16,983 nucleotides of DNA from CAZLNV01 sp964561095 (GTDB lineage: Bacteria > Bacillota_I > Bacilli_A > RF39 > UBA660). The position numbers were made by a program, and so were the translations under genes. Below the pieces are notes generated by a model. The model was given only the letters and a program-made list of their open reading frames with translations. It ran no database searches and was not told the DNA's origin. Position 1 is the first letter of the stretch, and every line of letters begins with the position of its first letter. Positions 14,979-16,983 of this stretch are shown here, piece by piece. Location of the stretch: assembly GCA_964561095.1 (NCBI GenBank), contig CAZLNV010000020.1, positions 1 to 16,983 of the forward strand. Direction: 5' to 3'.

Positions 14979-15677
14979 ATGAATATAATAGACGCAGTTA
15001 TAATAATAGTATTAATAGTTGGATTTTTAGCAGGATTTAGAAGAGGGGCTGTAAAACAAGCAGTAACTCTAGTAGGAGTAGCTTTAGTAATAATAGGAGC
15101 ATATTATTTAAAGAATCCATTAGCGTCATTTTGCTATAGAACTTTTCCATTTATCAATTTTAAGGTATTTAATGGTTTAAGTGTTATAAATATACTATTT
15201 TATGAAGCAATTTCTTTTTTAGTTGCTGCGGCTATCTTGACATTAATTTTAAGAATTATATTAAAACTTAGTGGTGTAATTGAATCTATATTTAAAGCAA
15301 CAATAGTACTTGGGTTTGTCTCAAAAATAATAGGTGGTGTCTTAGGTATTATAGAAGGCTATGTAATATCATTTGTTTTATTATTTTTCTTTAATCAGCC
15401 ATTTATAAATGTTACGGGAGTTGGGGACACCAAAATTGGAAATTATATGTTAAATAATACACCCGTACTTACTAATGCCGTAAAAGGAACAATTGATGTC
15501 ATAGGTGATTTATACAAAACAACTGGAAATTATAATAGGAATGGATTTGAAAAAGAAGAAATAGAAAAATTTTTAGAATATAAAGTTATAAGTGTAAAAT
15601 CTCTTAAAATACTTAAAGACAAAAACAAAATTGATTTCAAAGGTTTGGATGAACTTATAGAAAAGTATGGAGGATAA
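14979..15677 (+). CDS. cvpA: CvpA-family membrane protein
   Basis: Integral membrane protein of the CvpA family, named for a role in colicin V production in E. coli; its molecular function is not settled. The N-terminus has the family pattern: IIDAVIIIVLIVGFLAGFRRG (about 3-22, then G23), then more hydrophobic segments near 28-45, 68-95 and 110-138, about four membrane helices in all. The C-terminal 90 residues are soluble, ending in a charged helix. At 232 residues it is longer than many CvpA proteins (about 160-180 aa). It is divergent from rnhC; in Bacillus the cvpA homologue yshB is also close to rnhC. The thioredoxin gene follows with no gap, its GGAGG (15669-15673) lying in the last codons here. 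Confidence 0.85.
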   Translation: MNIIDAVIIIVLIVGFLAGFRRGAVKQAVTLVGVALVIIGAYYLKNPLASFCYRTFPFINFKVFNGLSVINILFYEAISFLVAAAILTLILRIILKLSGVIESIFKATIVLGFVSKIIGGVLGIIEGYVISFVLLFFFNQPFINVTGVGDTKIGNYMLNNTPVLTNAVKGTIDVIGDLYKTTGNYNRNGFEKEEIEKFLEYKVISVKSLKILKDKNKIDFKGLDELIEKYGG

Positions 15678-15977
15678 ATGAAAAAATTAGAAAACGAAAA
15701 TTTTAATGATTTAATTAGTAAAGGACTTTATTTAGTAGATTTTTATGCAGAGTGGTGTGGGCCTTGTAAAATGCTTGCTCCTGTTTTAGAAAGTATTACT
15801 GAAATTGATATTATAAAAGTAGACGTTGATATTCATAATGATTTAGCAATGAAATATAGAATTATGAGTGTCCCAACACTAATGTTTTTTAAAGATGGTA
15901 ATATAATCAAAGAAATAAGTGGCTTTCATAGTAAAGATGAACTAATTAAAATAATAAGTGATTTAAATAGACTCTAA
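15678..15977 (+). CDS. trxA: Thioredoxin
   Basis: Small cytoplasmic disulfide reductase, normally reduced by thioredoxin reductase. At 99 residues it is slightly shorter than usual (about 104-108 aa). The active site is WCGPC, with C27 and C30, in the context FYAEWCGPCKMLAPVLE. The cis-proline loop is SVPTLMFF (64-71, P66), and the C-terminal strand FKDGNIIKEISGFHSKDEL is also typical. There is no signal peptide, so this is the cytoplasmic form and not an exported thiol-disulfide protein. It is cotranscribed with cvpA (start directly after its stop) and closed by a strong terminator that contains its own stop codon. Confidence 0.95.
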   Translation: MKKLENENFNDLISKGLYLVDFYAEWCGPCKMLAPVLESITEIDIIKVDVDIHNDLAMKYRIMSVPTLMFFKDGNIIKEISGFHSKDELIKIISDLNRL

Positions 15978-15998
15978 TATTTTTATTAGAGTTTTTTT
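15971..15998 (+). terminator. Terminator after thioredoxin
   Basis: ACTCTAATA (15971-15979), TTTT loop, TATTAGAGT (15984-15992), then a T7 run (15992-15998). The trx stop codon (15975-15977) lies in the left arm. Confidence 0.9.
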
Positions 15999-16085
15999 AC
16001 CAAAATTAAAGTATATTATAACTTTAAAATCAAAAAAATTTAAAAAGTTTTAAAAATTAAAAGTGCTTGTTATTTTTTTGTCATA

Positions 16086-16100
16086 TATAATATTAGAAGG
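16086..16100 (+). promoter_or_regulatory. -10 element and ribosome binding site of the ORF6N gene
   Basis: TATAAT at 16086-16091 and AGAAGG at 16095-16100, 6 nt before ATG 16107. The -35 is poor (TGCTTG at 16064-16069, spacer 16). The short distance from -10 to the ribosome binding site would put the transcript start very close to it, so a different promoter is possible. The rest of 15999-16085 is AT-rich with nothing I can name. Confidence 0.4.
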
Positions 16101-16106
16101 TTATAT

Positions 16107-16944
16107 ATGAATGAAATAATTGTAAAAGAAAATATTAAGAATATGATTTATGTAATAAAAGGCAAAGAAGTAATGCTTGACTCTGATTTGGCGCATCTTT
16201 ATGGATGTAAGAATGGTACTAAAGATATTAATAAAGCAGTAAAAAGAAACAATGAAAGATTTCCTAATGATTTCTGTTCTGAAATTGATATAAATGATAA
16301 CCGTGGAACAAATATTAAATATAAGCCTCACGTATTTACACAAGAGGGCTTAGCCATGCTTTCATCAGTAATAAGAACACCAGTGGCCGCTAAAACAAAC
16401 ATTAAAATAATGAGAGAATTCGTAGCGATGAAAAAAGTCTTATTACAAAATTCTAACATATATAGAGAAATAATTGATTTTAAGCAAGATGTTTGTTAGA
16501 AACAAATTTGTAGAACAAGATTTAAAAATAGATGAATTGTTTTTTAAATTTGATAATGGTGAATTTAAAGAAACTATATTCTTTGAAGGACAAATATATG
16601 ATGTATATTCATTGATGATGAAGATCTTATCCAAAGCAAAAAATGAAATAATCATAATAGATAATTATGCTGGTAAAGAATTATTTGATTTACTAAAAGA
16701 TATTAATATTCCTATAAAACTTTACAGTAAAAATATAAATAAAGAGTTAATTAAAAAAATATAGCAGTCAATAAAAAAATATTAAATGTTTTAATAACGC
16801 TTCATTTCATGATAGATTTATAATTATTGACAAAAAATATTATATTCATGTGGAATGAGTTTTAAGGATTTAGGTAAAAAATGTATGGGAATATACTTAT
16901 TTGAAGATAAAGAATATTTAGAAAGTATAATTAAATTATTATAA
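16107..16944 (+). pseudogene. Broken ORF6N-domain protein with C-terminal PLD-like (HDRF) domain
   Basis: Three reading-frame pieces together make one known type of protein. Piece 1 (16107 to about 16496) is an ORF6N DNA-binding domain: VIKGKEVMLDSDLAHLYG, NKAVKRNNERFPNDF, and FTQEGLAMLSSV (about 17-93), a family common in phages and mobile elements. Piece 2 (about 16474-16759) continues in the +1 frame with IFFEGQIYDVYSLMMKIL and EIIIIDNYAGKELFDLL. Piece 3 (16760-16849) is in the next frame with SFHDRFIIIDKKYYIH and carries an in-frame TAA at 16772-16774. Piece 4 (16852-16944) shifts once more and reads MSFKDLGKKCMGIYLFEDKE to a TAA at 16942-16944. So there are three frameshifts and one nonsense codon. 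The second shift is at an A7 run (16753-16759), where slippage or a sequencing error is possible, but the independent lesions favour real decay. Piece 1 alone could still make a 130-residue ORF6N protein. Confidence 0.85.
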
Positions 16945-16983
16945 AATAACTAATTAAAAGTGTAAAATTTGAAATAAATTTAT

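Noticed and set aside
16101..16655. Two minus-strand open frames opposite the ORF6N pseudogene.
   Set aside because: The plus-strand product matches a known family; the antisense products are low-complexity hydrophobic and have no ribosome binding site.
16945..16983. Possible start of another element after the pseudogene.
   Set aside because: Only 39 AT-rich bases, with no start codon with a ribosome binding site, repeat or hairpin.

Overview
The window is a low-G+C bacterial chromosome segment using the standard stop codons: TGA ends proS, the comN-like gene and the antitoxin gene, and Trp is TGG. A fused secDF, a ComN-like gene, a long Rel, RNase HIII next to cvpA, and strong AGGAGG-type ribosome binding sites point to Firmicutes. 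I infer a small-genome, very AT-rich member of the Bacilli, such as the gut lineages near Mollicutes/RF39/Erysipelotrichia. The exact taxon is not shown by the sequence.

Layout. Positions 54-1343 (minus) carry a PilB/GspE-type assembly ATPase. It diverges from a type IV pseudopilin gene at 1460. The pseudopilin is the first gene of a tightly packed plus-strand block: pseudopilin, proS, comN-like, secDF, rel, dtd. Gaps are 9 nt or less, or the genes overlap, and I see one good promoter (about 1430) and one terminator zone (8651-8706). The block joins a pilus subunit to tRNA charging and proofreading, protein export and the stringent response. The Rel has a degenerate hydrolase site but an intact synthetase site.

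Positions 8767-10737 encode a large predicted cell-surface protein with its own promoter and terminator. It has a SipW-type signal/anchor, a camelysin/TasA-like domain, an InlB/Flg_new-like repeat and a 326-residue C-terminal region with 32 cysteines. That last region has no family I recognise and is the least explained part of the window. mutS follows (10817-13351).

A DinJ/YafQ-type toxin-antitoxin pair (13406-13947) lies behind a perfect 28-bp palindrome overlapping its promoter. It converges on rnhC (13960-14892, minus). rnhC diverges from cvpA (14979-15677), which is followed directly by a thioredoxin gene (15678-15977). The window ends with a broken ORF6N-domain gene (16107-16944) carrying three frameshifts and one in-frame stop.

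Most of the window is housekeeping DNA. The accessory elements are the cysteine-rich surface gene, the toxin-antitoxin pair and the ORF6N pseudogene. I see no tRNA, rRNA, CRISPR array, insertion sequence or riboswitch. No stretch over 300 bases lacks a gene.
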